This document shows positions 12,851 through 26,488 of a DNA stretch of 64,000 bases, one piece after another. The stretch's first letter is position 1. Each line of letters starts with the position of its first letter. Source of the stretch: Xanthostigma xanthostigma (Eukaryota > Arthropoda > Insecta > Raphidioptera > Raphidiidae); the NCBI GenBank assembly GCA_963575645.1, contig OY754465.1, forward strand, positions 29,771,501 to 29,835,500, given 5' to 3'. The notes under the pieces were generated by a model, which did not search any database, was not told the origin of the DNA, and saw only the letters and a program-made list of their open reading frames with translations. Both the position numbers and the translations under genes were made by a program.

Positions 12851-14450
12851 TATTTTAACGCAGACAAGCAGTTTTTACATACTTTACGACAATTAGGTGC
12901 AAATGAGTCTTTATAGGCAAAATTGCTTTATTTCATGAGGGTTAGTCTATTTACACTATAACATTCAGGTTTGGATCATTCTCTCATAAGAAAATGCAAA
13001 CTGCATATTTACTATCATTTTAACGCAGACAAGCAGTTTTTACATGCTTCACGACAATTGCGTGCAAATGAGTCCTTATAGGCAAAATTGCTTTATTTTA
13101 CAAAGGTAAGTCTATTTACACTATAACATTCAGGTTTGGATCATTCTCTCATAAGAAAATGCAAACTGCATATTAACAATTATTTAAACGCAGACAAGCA
13201 GTTTTTACATGCTTTACGACAATTAGGTGCAAATGAGTCCTTATAGGCAAAATTGCTTTATTTCATGAGGGTAAGTCTATTTACACTATAACATTCAGGT
13301 TTGGATCATTCGCTCATAAGAAAATGCAAACTGCATATTTACTATCATTTTAACGCATACAAGCAGTTTTTACATGCTTTATGACAATTAGGTGCAAATG
13401 AGTCTTTATAGGCAAAATTGCTTTATTTCATGAAGGTAAGTCTATTTACACTATAACATTCAGGTTTGGATCATTCTCTTATAAGAAAATGCAAACTGCA
13501 TATTAACCATTATTTTAACGCATACAAGCAATTTTTACATGCTTTATGACAATTAGGGGCAAATGAGTCCTTATAGGCAAAATTGCTTTACTTCATAAAG
13601 GTAAGTCTATTTACACTATAATATTCAGGTTTGGATCATTCTCTCATAAGAAAATGCAAACTGCATATTAACCATTATTTTAACGCTACAAGCAGTTTTT
13701 ACATGCTTTATGACAATTAGGTGCAAATGAGTCCTTATAGGCAAAATTGCTTTATTTTACAAAGGTAAGTCTATTTTCTCTATAACATTCAGGTTTGGAT
13801 CATTCTCTCATAAGAAAATGCAAACTGCATATTAACTATTATTTTAACGCATACAAGCAGTTTTTACAAGCTTTATGACAATTAGGTGCAAATGAGTCCT
13901 TATAGGCAAAATTGCTTTATTTCATGAGGGTAAGTCTATTTACACTATAACATTCAGGTTTGGAACATTCGCTCATAAGAAAATGCAAACTGCATATTTA
14001 CTATCATTTTAACGCATACAAGCAGTTTTTACATGCTTTATGACAATTAGGTGCAAATGAGTCTTTATAGGCAAAATTGCTTTATTTCATGAAGGTAAGT
14101 CTATTTACACTATAACATTCAGGTTTGGATCATTCTCTCATAAGAAAATGCAAACTGCATATTAACCATTATTTTAACGCATACAAGCAATTTTTACATG
14201 CTTTATGACAGTTAGGGGCAAATGAGTCCTTATAGGCAAAATTGCTTTATTTCATGAAGGTAAGTCTATTTACATTATAATATTCAGGTTTGGATCATTC
14301 TCTCATAAGAAAATGCAAACTGCATATTAACCATTATTTTAACGCTACAAGCAGTTTTTACATGCTTTATGACAATTAGGGGCAAATGAGTCCTTATAGG
14401 CAAAATTGCTTTATTTCATGAAGGTAAGTCTATTTACACTATAACATTCA
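12638..14450 (+). repeat. Partial unit of the 15-mer HOR (11 monomers)
   Basis: The order is E, F, G, I, A, B, C, D, A, B, C. Compared with the full 15-mer it lacks the leading J-J2-K and the H monomer. It shares GGAACATTCGCT (near 13963) with the next unit (near 16440). It lacks the 4-bp insertion seen in the C monomers at 16217 and 18693. Confidence 0.8.
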
Positions 14451-14944
14451 GGTTTGGATCATTCTCTCATAAGAAAATGCAAACTGCATATTTACTATCA
14501 TTTTAACGCATACAAGCAGTTTTTACATGCTTTATGACATTTAGGTGCAAATGAGTCTTTATAGGCAAAATTGCTTTATTTCATGAAGGTAAGTCTATTT
14601 ACACTATAACATTCAGGTTTGGATCATTCTCTCATAAGAAAATGCAAACTGCATATTTACTATCATTTTAACGCATACAAGCAGTTTTTACATGCTTTAT
14701 GACAATTAGGTGCAAATGAGTCTTTATAGGCAAAATTGCTTTATTTCATGAAGGTAAGTCTATTTACATTATAATATTCAGGTTTGGATCATTCTCTCAT
14801 AAGAAAATGCAAACTGCATATTAACCATTATTTTAACGCTACAAGCAGTTTTTACATGCTTTATGACAATTAGGGGCAAATGAGTCCTTATAGGCAAAAT
14901 TGCTTTATTTTATGAAGGTAAGTCTATTTACACTATAACATTCA
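14451..14944 (+). repeat. J-J2-K three-monomer module
   Basis: J (14451-14615) is marked by GACATTTAGG. J2 (14616-14780) is A-like but has TTCTCTC and ends in CATTATAATATT. K (14781-14944, 164 bp) has the CTACAAGC deletion and TTATGAAGG and ends in ATTCAAG instead of ATTCAGG, followed by CTCTCTTAAG in the next monomer. The module occurs from GACATTTAGG at 31, 4481, 6789, 8602, 14536, 17012 and 19488, and nowhere after about 20 kb, so it is confined to the left third. Confidence 0.85.
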
Positions 14945-15769
14945 AGTTTGGATCATTCTCTCTTAAGAAAATGCAAACTGCATATTAACCATTATTTTAA
15001 CGCAGACAAGCAGTTTTTACATGCTTCACGACAATTGCGTGCAAATGAGTCCTTATAGGCAAAATTGCTTTATTTTACAAAGGTAAGTTTATTTACACTA
15101 TAACATTCAGGTTTGGATCATTCTCTCATAAGAAAATGCAAACTGCATATTAACCATTATTTTAACGCAGACAAGCAGTTTTTACATACTTTACGACAAT
15201 TAGGTGCAAATGAGTCTTTATAGGCAAAATTGCTTTATTTCATGAGGGTTAGTCTATTTACACTATAACATTCAGGTTTGGATCATTCTCTCATAAGAAA
15301 ATGCAAACTGCATATTTACTATCATTTTAACGCAGACAAGCAGTTTTTACATGCTTCACGACAATTGCGTGCAAATGAGTCCTTATAGGCAAAATTGCTT
15401 TATTTTACAAAGGTAAGTCTATTTACACTATAACATTCAGGTTTGGATCATTCTCTCATAAGAAAATGCAAACTGCATATTAACCATTATTTTAACGCAT
15501 ACAAGCAGTTTTTACATGCTTTATGACAATTAGGGGCAAATGAGTCCTTATAGGCAATATTGCTTTATTTTATGAAGGTAAGTCTATTTACACTATAACA
15601 TTCAGGTTTGGATCATTCTCTCATAAGAAAATGCAAACTGCATATTAACAATTATTTAAACGCAGACAAGCAGTTTTTACATGCTTTACGACAATTAGGT
15701 GCAAATGAGTCCTTATAGGCAAAATTGCTTTATTTCATGAGGGTAAGTCTATTTACACTATAACATTCA
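14945..15769 (+). repeat. E-F-G-H-I five-monomer module (825 bp), type example
   Basis: Five consecutive 165-bp subtypes recur in this order. E (14945-15109) has GCAGACAAGC, CTTCACGACAATTGCGTGC and AGTTTATTTAC. F (15110-15274) has ACATACTTTACGAC, GAGTCTTTAT and CATGAGGG. G (15275-15439) joins ATTTACTATC to GCAGACAAGC and CTTCACGAC. H (15440-15604) has TTAGGGGC and the palindrome GCAATATTGC. I (15605-15769) has TTAACAATTATTTAAACGC and TTTACGAC. Other copies begin near 440, 9011, 17420, 39013, 42310, 45772 and 49069. H is missing in the copy near 12638-13300. Confidence 0.85.
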
Positions 15770-16212
15770 GGTTTGGATCATTCGCTCATAAGAAAATGCA
15801 AACTGCATATTTACTATCATTTTAACGCATACAAGCAGTTTTTACATGCTTTATGACAATTAGGTGCAAATGAGTCTTTATAGGCAAAATTGCTTTATTT
15901 CATGAAGGTAAGTCTATTTACACTATAACATTCAGGTTTGGATCATTCTCTTATAAGAAAATGCAAACTGCATATTAACCATTATTTTAACGCATACAAG
16001 CAATTTTTACATGCTTTATGACAATTAGGGGCAAATGAGTCCTTATAGGCAAAATTGCTTTACTTCATAAAGGTAAGTCTATTTACACTATAATATTCAG
16101 GTTTGGATCATTCTCTCATAAGAAAATGCAAACTGCATATTAACCATTATTTTAACGCTACAAGCAGTTTTTACATGCTTTATGACAATTAGGTGCAAAT
16201 GAGTCCTTATAG

Positions 16213-16226
16213 GCAAAATAATTTGC
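16213..16226. other. 4-bp insertion in a C monomer (HOR marker)
   Basis: CAAAATAATTTGC replaces the usual CAAAATTGC. The same insertion occurs 2476 bp downstream at about 18689-18702 and nowhere else that I saw. It therefore arose before duplication of the two full 15-mer units, but after their split from the partial unit at 12638. Confidence 0.88.
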
Positions 16227-16926
16227 TTTATTTTACAAAGGTAAGTCTATTTTCTCTATAACATTCAGGTTTGGATCATTCTCTCATAAGAAAATGCAAA
16301 CTGCATATTAACTATTATTTTAACGCATACAAGCAGTTTTTACAAGCTTTATGACAATTAGGTGCAAATGAGTCCTTATAGGCAAAATTGCTTTATTTCA
16401 TGAGGGTAAGTCTATTTACACTATAACATTCAGGTTTGGAACATTCGCTCATAAGAAAATGCAAACTGCATATTTACTATCATTTTAACGCCTACAAGCA
16501 GTTTTTACATGCTTTATGACAATTAGGTGCAAATGAGTCTTTATAGGCAAAATTGCTTTATTTCATGAAGGTAAGTCTATTTACACTATAACATTCAGGT
16601 TTGGATCATTCTCTCATAAGAAAATGCAAACTGCATATTAACCATTATTTTAACGCATACAAGCAATTTTTACATGCTTTATGACAGTTAGGGGCAAATG
16701 AGTCCTTATAGGCAAAATTGCTTTATTTCATGAAGGTAAGTCTATTTACATTATAATATTCAGGTTTGGATCATTCTCTCATAAGAAAATGCAAACTGCA
16801 TATTAACCATTATTTTAACGCTACAAGCAGTTTTTACATGCTTTATGACAATTAGGGGCAAATGAGTCCTTATAGGCAAAATTGCTTTATTTCATGAAGG
16901 TAAGTCTATTTACACTATAACATTCA

Positions 16927-19402
16927 GGTTTGGATCATTCTCTCATAAGAAAATGCAAACTGCATATTTACTATCATTTTAACGCATACAAGCAGTTTTT
17001 ACATGCTTTATGACATTTAGGTGCAAATGAGTCTTTATAGGCAAAATTGCTTTATTTCATGAAGGTAAGTCTATTTACACTATAACATTCAGGTTTGGAT
17101 CATTCTCTCATAAGAAAATGCAAACTGCATATTTACTATCATTTTAACGCATACAAGCAGTTTTTACATGCTTTATGACAATTAGGTGCAAATGAGTCTT
17201 TATAGGCAAAATTGCTTTATTTCATGAAGGTAAGTCTATTTACATTATAATATTCAGGTTTGGATCATTCTCTCATAAGAAAATGCAAACTGCATATTAA
17301 CCATTATTTTAACGCTACAAGCAGTTTTTACATGCTTTATGACAATTAGGGGCAAATGAGTCCTTATAGGCAAAATTGCTTTATTTTATGAAGGTAAGTC
17401 TATTTACACTATAACATTCAAGTTTGGATCATTCTCTCTTAAGAAAATGCAAACTGCATATTAACCATTATTTTAACGCAGACAAGCAGTTTTTACATGC
17501 TTCACGACAATTGCGTGCAAATGAGTCCTTATAGGCAAAATTGCTTTATTTTACAAAGGTAAGTTTATTTACACTATAACATTCAGGTTTGGATCATTCT
17601 CTCATAAGAAAATGCAAACTGCATATTAACCATTATTTTAACGCAGACAAGCAGTTTTTACATACTTTACGACAATTAGGTGCAAATGAGTCTTTATAGG
17701 CAAAATTGCTTTATTTCATGAGGGTTAGTCTATTTACACTATAACATTCAGGTTTGGATCATTCTCTCATAAGAAAATGCAAACTGCATATTTACTATCA
17801 TTTTAACGCAGACAAGCAGTTTTTACATGCTTCACGACAATTGCGTGCAAATGAGTCCTTATAGGCAAAATTGCTTTATTTTACAAAGGTAAGTCTATTT
17901 ACACTATAACATTCAGGTTTGGATCATTCTCTCATAAGAAAATGCAAACTGCATATTAACCATTATTTTAACGCATACAAGCAGTTTTTACATGCTTTAT
18001 GACAATTAGGGGCAAATGAGTCCTTATAGGCAATATTGCTTTATTTTATGAAGGTAAGTCTATTTACACTATAACATTCAGGTTTGGATCATTCTCTCAT
18101 AAGAAAATGCAAACTGCATATTAACAATTATTTAAACGCAGACAAGCAGTTTTTACATGCTTTACGACAATTAGGTGCAAATGAGTCCTTATAGGCAAAA
18201 TTGCTTTATTTCATGAGGGTAAGTCTATTTACACTATAACATTCAGGTTTGGATCATTCGCTCATAAGAAAATGCAAACTGCATATTTACTATCATTTTA
18301 ACGCATACAAGCAGTTTTTACATGCTTTATGACAATTAGGTGCAAATGAGTCTTTATAGGCAAAATTGCTTTATTTCATGAAGGTAAGTCTATTTACACT
18401 ATAACATTCAGGTTTGGATCATTCTCTTATAAGAAAATGCAAACTGCATATTAACCATTATTTTAACGCATACAAGCAATTTTTACATGCTTTATGACAA
18501 TTAGGGGCAAATGAGTCCTTATAGGCAAAATTGCTTTACTTCATAAAGGTAAGTCTATTTACACTATAATATTCAGGTTTGGATCATTCTCTCATAAGAA
18601 AATGCAAACTGCATATTAACCATTATTTTAACGCTACAAGCAGTTTTTACATGCTTTATGACAATTAGGTGCAAATGAGTCCTTATAGGCAAAATAATTT
18701 GCTTTATTTTACAAAGGTAAGTCTATTTTCTCTATAACATTCAGGTTTGGATCATTCTCTCATAAGAAAATGCAAACTAAATATTAACTATTATTTTAAC
18801 GCATACAAGCAGTTTTTACAAGCTTTATGACAATTAGGTGCAAATGAGTCCTTATAGGCAAAATTGCTTTATTTCATGAGGGTAAGTCTATTTACACTAT
18901 AACATTCAGGTTTGGATCATTCGCTCATAAGAAAATGCAAACTGCATATTTACTATCATTTTAACGCATACAAGCAGTTTTTACATGCTTTATGACAATT
19001 AGGTGCAAATGAGTCTTTATAGGCAAAATTGCTTTATTTCATGAAGGTAAGTCTATTTACACTATAACATTCAGGTTTGGATCATTCTCTCATAAGAAAA
19101 TGCAAACTGCATATTAACCATTATTTTAACGCATACAAGCAATTTTTACATGCTTTATGACAGTTAGGGGCAAATGAGTCCTTATAGGCAAAATTGCTTT
19201 ATTTCATATAGGTAAGTCTATTTACATTATAATATTCAGGTTTGGATCATTCTCTCATAAGAAAATGCAAACTGCATATTAACCATTATTTTAACGCTAC
19301 AAGCAGTTTTTACATGCTTTATGACAATTAGGGGCAAATGAGTCCTTATAGGCAAAATTGCTTTATTTCATGAAGGTAAGTCTATTTACACTATAACATT
19401 CA
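16927..19402 (+). repeat. 15-mer HOR, full unit 2 (2476 bp)
   Basis: Same monomer order and length as unit 1, including the 4-bp insertion near 18693. Private differences visible by eye are few: CTAAATATT instead of CTGCATATT near 18778, GGATCATTCGCT instead of GGAACATTCGCT near 18916, and CATATAGG instead of CATGAAGG near 19205. This near-identity suggests recent duplication. Confidence 0.92.
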
Positions 19403-20390
19403 GGTTTGGATCATTCTCTCATAAGAAAATGCAAACTGCATATTTACTATCATTTTAACGCATACAAGCAGTTTTTACATGCTTTATGACATTTAGGTGC
19501 AAATGAGTCTTTATAGGCAAAATTGCTTTATTTCATGAAGGTAAGTCTATTTACACTATAACATTCAGGTTTGGATCATTCTCTCATAAGAAAATGAAAA
19601 CTGCATATTTACTATCATTTTAACGCATACAAGCAGTTTTTACATGCTTTATGACAATTAGGTGCAAATGAGTCTTTATAGGCAAAATTACTTTATTTCA
19701 TGAAGGTAAGTCTATTTACATTATAATATTCAGGTTTGGATCATTCTCTCATAAGAAAATGCAAACTGCATATTAACCATTATTTTAACGCTACAAGCAG
19801 TTTTTACATGCTTTATGACAATTAGGGGCAAATGAGTCCTTATAGGCAAAATTGCTTTATTTTATGAAGGTAAGTCTATTTACACTATAACATTCAGGTT
19901 TGGATCATTCTCTCTTAAGAAAATGCAAACTGCATATTAACCATTATTTTAACGCAGACAAGCAGTTTTTACATGCTTCACGACAATTACGTGCAAATGA
20001 GTCCTTATAGGCAAATTTGCTTTATTTTACAAAGGTAAGTTTATTTACACTATAACATTCAGGTTTGGATCATTCTCTCATAAGAAAATGCAAACTGCAT
20101 ATTAACCATTATTTTAACGCAGACAAGCAGTTTTTACATACTTTACGACAATTAGGTGCAAATGAGTCTTTATAGGCAAAATTGCTTTATTTCATGAGGG
20201 TTAGTCTATTTACACTATAACATTCAGGTTTGGATCATTCTCTCATAAGAAAATGCAAACTGCATATTTACTATCATTTTAACGCAGACAAGCAGTTTTT
20301 ACATGCTTCACGACAATTGCGTGCAAATGAGTCCTTATAGGCAAAATTGCTTTATTTTACAAAGGTAAGTCTATTTACACTATAACATTC
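19403..20390 (+). repeat. 15-mer HOR, truncated third unit (6 monomers)
   Basis: J, J2, K, E, F and G follow in the expected order. Differences include GAAAACTGC (19596), TTACTTTATT (19688) and CAATTACGTGC (near 19985). The next monomer is J2-like, with GACAGTAAGG and ATAGCTTTATT, so the 15-mer register is lost here. Confidence 0.82.
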
Positions 20391-20721
20391 AGGTTTGGAT
20401 CATTCTCTCATAAGAAAATGAAAACTGCATATTTACTATCATTTTAACGCATACAAGCAGTTTTTACATGCTTTATGACAGTAAGGGGCAAATGAGTCCT
20501 TATAGGCAAAATAGCTTTATTTCATGAAGGTAAGTCTATTTACATTATAATATTCAGGTTTGGATCATTCTCTCTTAAGAAAATGCAAACTGCATATTAA
20601 CCATTATTTAAACGCAGACAAGCAGTTTTTACATGCTTTACGACAATTAGGTGCAAATGAGTCCTTATAGGCAAAATTGCTTTATTTTACAAAGGTAAGT
20701 CTATTTTCACTATAACATTTA

Positions 20722-22935
20722 GGTTTGGATCATTCTCTCATAAGAAAATGCGAACTGCATATTAACTATTATTTTAACGCATACAAGCAGTTTTTACAAG
20801 CTTTATGACAATTAGGTGCAAATGAGTCCTTATAAGCAAAATTGCTTTATTTCATGAGGGTAAGTCTATTTACACTATAACATTCAGGTTTGGATCATTC
20901 GCTCATAAGAAAATGCAAACTGCATATTTACTATCATTTTAACGCATACAAGCAGTTTTTACATGCTTTATGACAATTAGGTGCAAATGAGTCTTTATAG
21001 GCAAAATTGCTTTATTTCATGAAGGTAAGTCTATTTACACTATAACATTCAGGTTTGGATCATTCTCTCATAAGAAAATGCAAACTGCATATTAACCATT
21101 ATTAACGCATACAAGCAGTTTTTACATGCTTTATGACAATTAGGGCCAAATGAGTCCTTATAGGCAAAATTGCTTTATTTTACAAAGGTAAGTCTATTTA
21201 CACTATAACATTTAGGTTTGGATCATTCTCTCATAAGAAAATGCAAACTGCATATTAACCATTATTTAAACGCAGACAAGCAGTTTTTACATGCTTTTCG
21301 ACAATTAGGTGCAAATAAGTCCTTATAGGCAAAATTGCTTTATTTTACAAAGGTAAGTCTATTTTCACTATAACATTCAGGTTTGGATCATTCTCTCATA
21401 AGAAAATGCAAACTGAATATTAACTATTATTTAAACGCATACAAGCAGTTTTTACAAGCTTTATGACAATTAGGTGCAAATGAGTCCTTATAAGCAAAAT
21501 TGCTTTATTTCATGAGCGTAAGTCTATTTACACTATACAATTCAGGTTTGGATCATTCGCTCATAAGAAAATGCAAACTGCATATTTAGTATCATTTTAA
21601 CGCATACAAGCAGTTTTTACATGCTTTATGACAATTAGGTGCAAATGAGTCTTTATAGGCAAAATTGCTTTATTTCATGAAGGTAAGTCTATTTACACTA
21701 TAACATTCAGGTTTGGATCATTCTCTATAAGAAAATGCAAACTGCATATTAACCATTATTTTAACGCATACAAGCAGTTTTTACATGCTTTATGACAATA
21801 AGGGCCAAATGAGTCCTTATAGGCAAAATTGCTTTATTTCATGAAGGTAAGTCTATTTACACTATAATATTCAGGTTTGGATCTATCTCTCATAAGAAAA
21901 TGCAAACTGCATATTAACCATTATTTTAACGCTACAAGCAGTTTTTACATGCTTTATGAGAATTAGGGGCAAATCAGTCCTTATAGGCAAAATTGCTTTA
22001 TATCATGAAGGTAAGTCTATTTACACTATAACATTCAGGTTTAGATCATTCTCTGATAAGAAAATGCAAACTGCATATTAACCATTATTTTAACGCAGAC
22101 AAGCAGTTTTTACATGCTTCACGACAATTGCGTGCAAATGAGTCCTTATAGGCAAAATTGCTTTATTTTACAAAGGTAAGTTTATTTACACTATAACATT
22201 CAGGTTTGGATCATTCTCTCATAAGAAAATGCAAACTGCATACTAACCATTATTTTAACGCAGACAAGCAGTTTTTACATACTTTACGACAATTAGGTGC
22301 AAATGAGTCCTTATAGGCAAAATTGCTTTATTTCATGAGGGTAAGTCTATTTACACTATAACATTCAGGTTTGGATCATTCTCTCATAAGAAAATGCAAA
22401 CTGCATATTTACTATCATTTTAACGCAGACAAGCAGTTTTTACATGCTTCACGACAATTGCGTGCAAATGAGTCCTTATAGGCAAAATTGCTTTATTTTA
22501 CAAAGGTAAGTCTATTTACACTATAACATTCAGGTTTGGATCATTCTCTCATAAGAAAATGCAAACTGCATATTAACCATTATTTTAACGCATACAAGCA
22601 GTTTTTACATGCTTTATGACAATTAGGTGCAAATGAGTCCTTATAGGCAAAATTGCTTTATTTCATGAGGGTAAGTCTATTTACACTATAACATTCAGGT
22701 TTGGATCATTCGCTCATAAGAAAATGCAAACTGCATATTTACTATCATTTTAACGCATACAAGCAGTTTTTACATGCTTTATGACAATTAGGTGCAAATG
22801 AGTCTTTATAGGCAAAATTGCTTTATTTCATGAAGGTAAGTCTATTTACACTATAACATTCAGGTTTGGATCATTCTCTCATAAGAAAATGCAAACTGCA
22901 TATTAACCATTATTTTAACGCATACAAGCAATTTT
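20722..22935 (+). repeat. Dispersed duplication, copy 1 (pairs with 27808-30022)
   Basis: Rare variants repeat 7088 bp apart: TTTCGAC at 21296/28384, CATGAGCGTA at 21511/28599, TTCTCTATAA at 21721/28809 and AAATCAGTCC at 21971/29059. GCATACTAAC lies at 22238/29325 (7087 bp). This copy has a private 2-bp deletion, ATTATTAACGC, at about 21099-21108. About 13 monomers are shared. The match breaks inside the B-type monomer starting at 22863. Confidence 0.87.
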
Positions 22936-25900
22936 TACATACTTTACGACAATTAGGTGCAAATGAGTCTTTATAGGCAAAATTGCTTTATTTCATGAGT
23001 GTAAGTCTATTTACACTATAACATTCAGGTTTGGATCATTCTCTCATAAGAAAATGCGAACTGCATATTTACTATCATTTTAACGCAGAAAAGCAGTTTT
23101 TACATGCTTCACGACAATTGCGTGCAAATGAGTCCATTTAGGCAAAATTGCTTTATTTTACAAAGGTAAGTCTATTTACACTATAACATTCAGGTTTGGA
23201 TCATTCTCTCATAAGAAAATGCAAACTGCATATTAACCATTATTTTAACGCATACAAGCAGTTTTTACATGCTTTATGACAATTAGGGGCAAATGAGTCC
23301 TTATAGGCAAAATTGCTTTATTTTATGAAGGTAAGTCTATTTACACTATAACATTCAGGTTTGGATCATTCTCTCATAAGAAAATGCAAACTGCATATTA
23401 ACCATTATTTAAACGCAGACAAGCAGTTTTTACATGCTTTTCGACAATTAGGTGCAAATGAGTCCTTATAGGCAAAATTGCTTTATTTTACAAAGGTAAG
23501 TCTATTTTCACTATAACATTCAGGTTTGGATCATTCTCTCATAAGAAAATGCAAACTGCATATTAACTATTATTTTAACGCATACAAGCAGTTTTTACAA
23601 GCTTTATGACAATTAGGTGCAAATGAGTCCTTATAGGCAAAATTGCTTTATTATATGAGGGTAAGTCTATTTACACTATAACATTCAGGTTTGGATCATT
23701 CGCTCATAAGAAAATGCAAACTGCATATTTACTATCATTTTAACGCATACAAGCAGTTTTTACATGCTTTATGACAATTAGGTGCAAATGAGTCTTTATA
23801 GGCAAAATTGCTTTATTTCATGAAGGTAAGTCTATTTACACTATAACATTCAGGTTTGGATCATTCTCTCATAAGAAAATGCAAACTGCATATTAACCAT
23901 TATTTTAACGCATACAAGCAATTTTTACATGCTTTATGACAATTAGAGGCAAATGAGTCCTTATAGGCAAAATTGCTTTATTTCATAAAGGTAAGTCTAT
24001 TTACACTATAATATTCAGGTTTGGATCATTCTCTCATAAGAAAATGCAAACTGCATATTAACCATTATTTTAACGCTACAAGCAGTTTTTACATGCTTTA
24101 TGACAATTAGGTGCAAATGAGTCCTTATAGGCAAAATTGCTTTATTTTACAAAGGTAAGTTTATTTACACTATAACATTCAGGTTTGGATCATTCTCTCA
24201 TAAGAAAATGCAAACTGCATATTAACCATTATTTTAACGCAGACAAGCAGTTTTTACATACTTTACGACAATTAGGTGCAAATGAGTCTTTATAGGCAAA
24301 ATTGCTTTATTTCATGAGGGTTAGTCTATTTACACTATACAATTCAGGTTTGGATCATTCTCTCATAAGAAAATGCAAACTGCTTATTTACTATCATTTT
24401 AACGCAGACAAGCAGTTTTTACATGCTTCACGACAATTGCGTGCAAATGAGTCCTTATAGGCAAAATTGCTTTATTTTACAAAGGTAAGTCTATTTACAC
24501 TATAACATTCAGGTTTGGATCATTCTCTCATAAGAAAATGCAAACTGCATATTAACCATTATTTTAACGCATACAAGCAGTTTTTACATGCTTTATGACA
24601 ATTAGGGGCAAATGAGTCCTTATAGGTAATATTGCTTTATTTTATGAAGGTAAGTCTATTTACACTATAACATTCAGGTTTGGATCATTCTCTCATAAGA
24701 AAATGCAAACTGCATATTAACAATTATTTAAACGCAGACAAGCAGTTTTTACATGCTTTACGACAATTAGGTGCAAATGAGTCCTTATAGGCAAAATTGC
24801 TTTATTTCATGAGGGTAAGTCTATTTTCACTATAACATTCAGGTTTGGATCATTCGCTCATAAGAAAATGCAAACTGCATATTTACTATCATTTTAACGC
24901 ATACAAGCAGTTTTTACATGCTTTATGACAATTAGGTGCAAATGAGTCTTTATAGGCAAAATTGCTTTATTTCATGAAGGTAAGTCTATTTACACTATAA
25001 CATTCAGGTTTGGATCATTCTCTTATAAGAAAATGCAATCTGCATATTAACCATTATTTTATCGCATACAAGCAATTTTTACATGCTTTATGACAATTAG
25101 GGGCAAATGAGTCCTTATAGGCAAAATTGCTTTACTTCATAAAGGTAAGTCTATTTACACTATAATATTCAGGTTTGGATCATTCTCTCATAAGAAAATG
25201 CAAACTGCATATTAACCATTATTTTAACGCTACAAGCAGTTTTTACATGCTTTATGACAATTAGGTGCAAATGAGTCCTTATAGGCAAAATTGCTTTATT
25301 TTACAAAGGTAAGTCTATTTTCTCTATAACATTCAGGTTTGGATCATTCTCTCATAAGAAAATGCAAACTGCATATTAACTATTATTTTAACGCATACAA
25401 GCAGTTTTTACAAGCTTTATGACAATTAGGTGCAAATGAGTCCTTATAGGCAAAATTGCTTTATTTCATGAGGGTAAGTCTATTTACACTATAACATTCA
25501 GGTTTGGATCATTCGCTCATAAGAAAATGCAAACTGCATATTTACTATCATTTTAACGCATACAAGCAGTTTTTACATGCTTTATGACAATTAGGTGCAA
25601 ATGAGTCTTTATAGGCAAAATTGCTTTATTTCATGAAGGTAAGTCTATTTACACTATAACATTCAGGTTTGGATCATTCTCTCATAAGAAAATGCAAACT
25701 GCATATTAACCATTATTTTAACGCTACAAGCAGTTTTTACATGCTTTATGACAATTAGGGGCAAATGAGTCCTTATAGGCAAAATTGCTTTATATCATGA
25801 AGGTAAGTCTATTTACACTATAACATTCAGGTTTGGATCATTCTCTCATAAAAAAATGCAAACTGCATATTAACCATTATTTAAACGCAGACAAGCAGTT

Positions 25901-26488
25901 TTTACATGCTTTTCGACAATTAGGTGCAAATGAGTCCTTATAGGCAAAAGTGCTTTATTTTACAAAGGTAAGTCTATTTTCACTATAACATTCAGGTTTG
26001 GATCATTCTCTAATAAGAAAATGCAAACTGCATATTAACTATTATTTTAACGCATACAAGCAGTTTTTACAAGCTTTATGACAATTAGGTGCAAATGAGT
26101 CCTTATAAGCAAAATTGCTTTATTTCATGAGGGTTAGTCTATTTACACTATACAATTCAGGTTTGGATCATTCGCTCATAAGAAAATGCAAACTGCATAT
26201 TTACTATCATTTTAACGCATACAAGCAGTTTTTACATGCTTTATAACAATTAGGTGCAAATGAGTCTTTATAGGCAAAATTGCTTTATTTCATGAAGGTA
26301 AGTCTATTTACACTATAACATTCAGGTTTGGATCCATCTCTCATAAGAAAATGCAAACTGCATATTAACCATTATTTTAACGCTACAAGCAGTTTTTACA
26401 TGCTTTATGACAATTAGGGGCAAATGAGTCCTTATAGGCAAAATTGCTTTATATCATGAAGGTAAGTCTATTTACACTATAACATTCA
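22936..26488 (+). repeat. Mixed-module satellite segment without a clear local HOR
   Basis: About 21-22 monomers, with E-I type and A-D type modules in irregular order. Landmarks are GAGTCCATTTAGG near 23131, TTATATGAGG near 23651, GTAATATTGC near 24626 (a decayed H palindrome), ATTTTATCGC near 25060, CTAATAAG near 26010 and GGATCCATCTC near 26331. The GCTTTTCGAC variant seen at 21296 recurs near 23436 and 25911. I found no long exact partner within the window for the whole segment. Confidence 0.75.

Larger units (their letters stand above)
14451..16926 (+). repeat. 15-mer HOR, full unit 1 (2476 bp)
   Basis: The order is J, J2, K, E, F, G, H, I, A, B, C, D, A, B, C. The anchor positions 14451, 16927 and 19403 are exactly 2476 bp apart, as are the GACATTTAGG markers (14536, 17012, 19488). 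Length is 15 x 165, minus three 164-bp monomers, plus a 4-bp insertion in the C monomer near 16217. A private change is GCCTACAAGC near 16489. Confidence 0.92.

Noticed and set aside
20400-20720. Possible foreign segment where the 15-mer register breaks
   Set aside because: The bases are ordinary J2-like and I-like monomers with private changes such as GACAGTAAGG. Only the order changes, not the kind of sequence.
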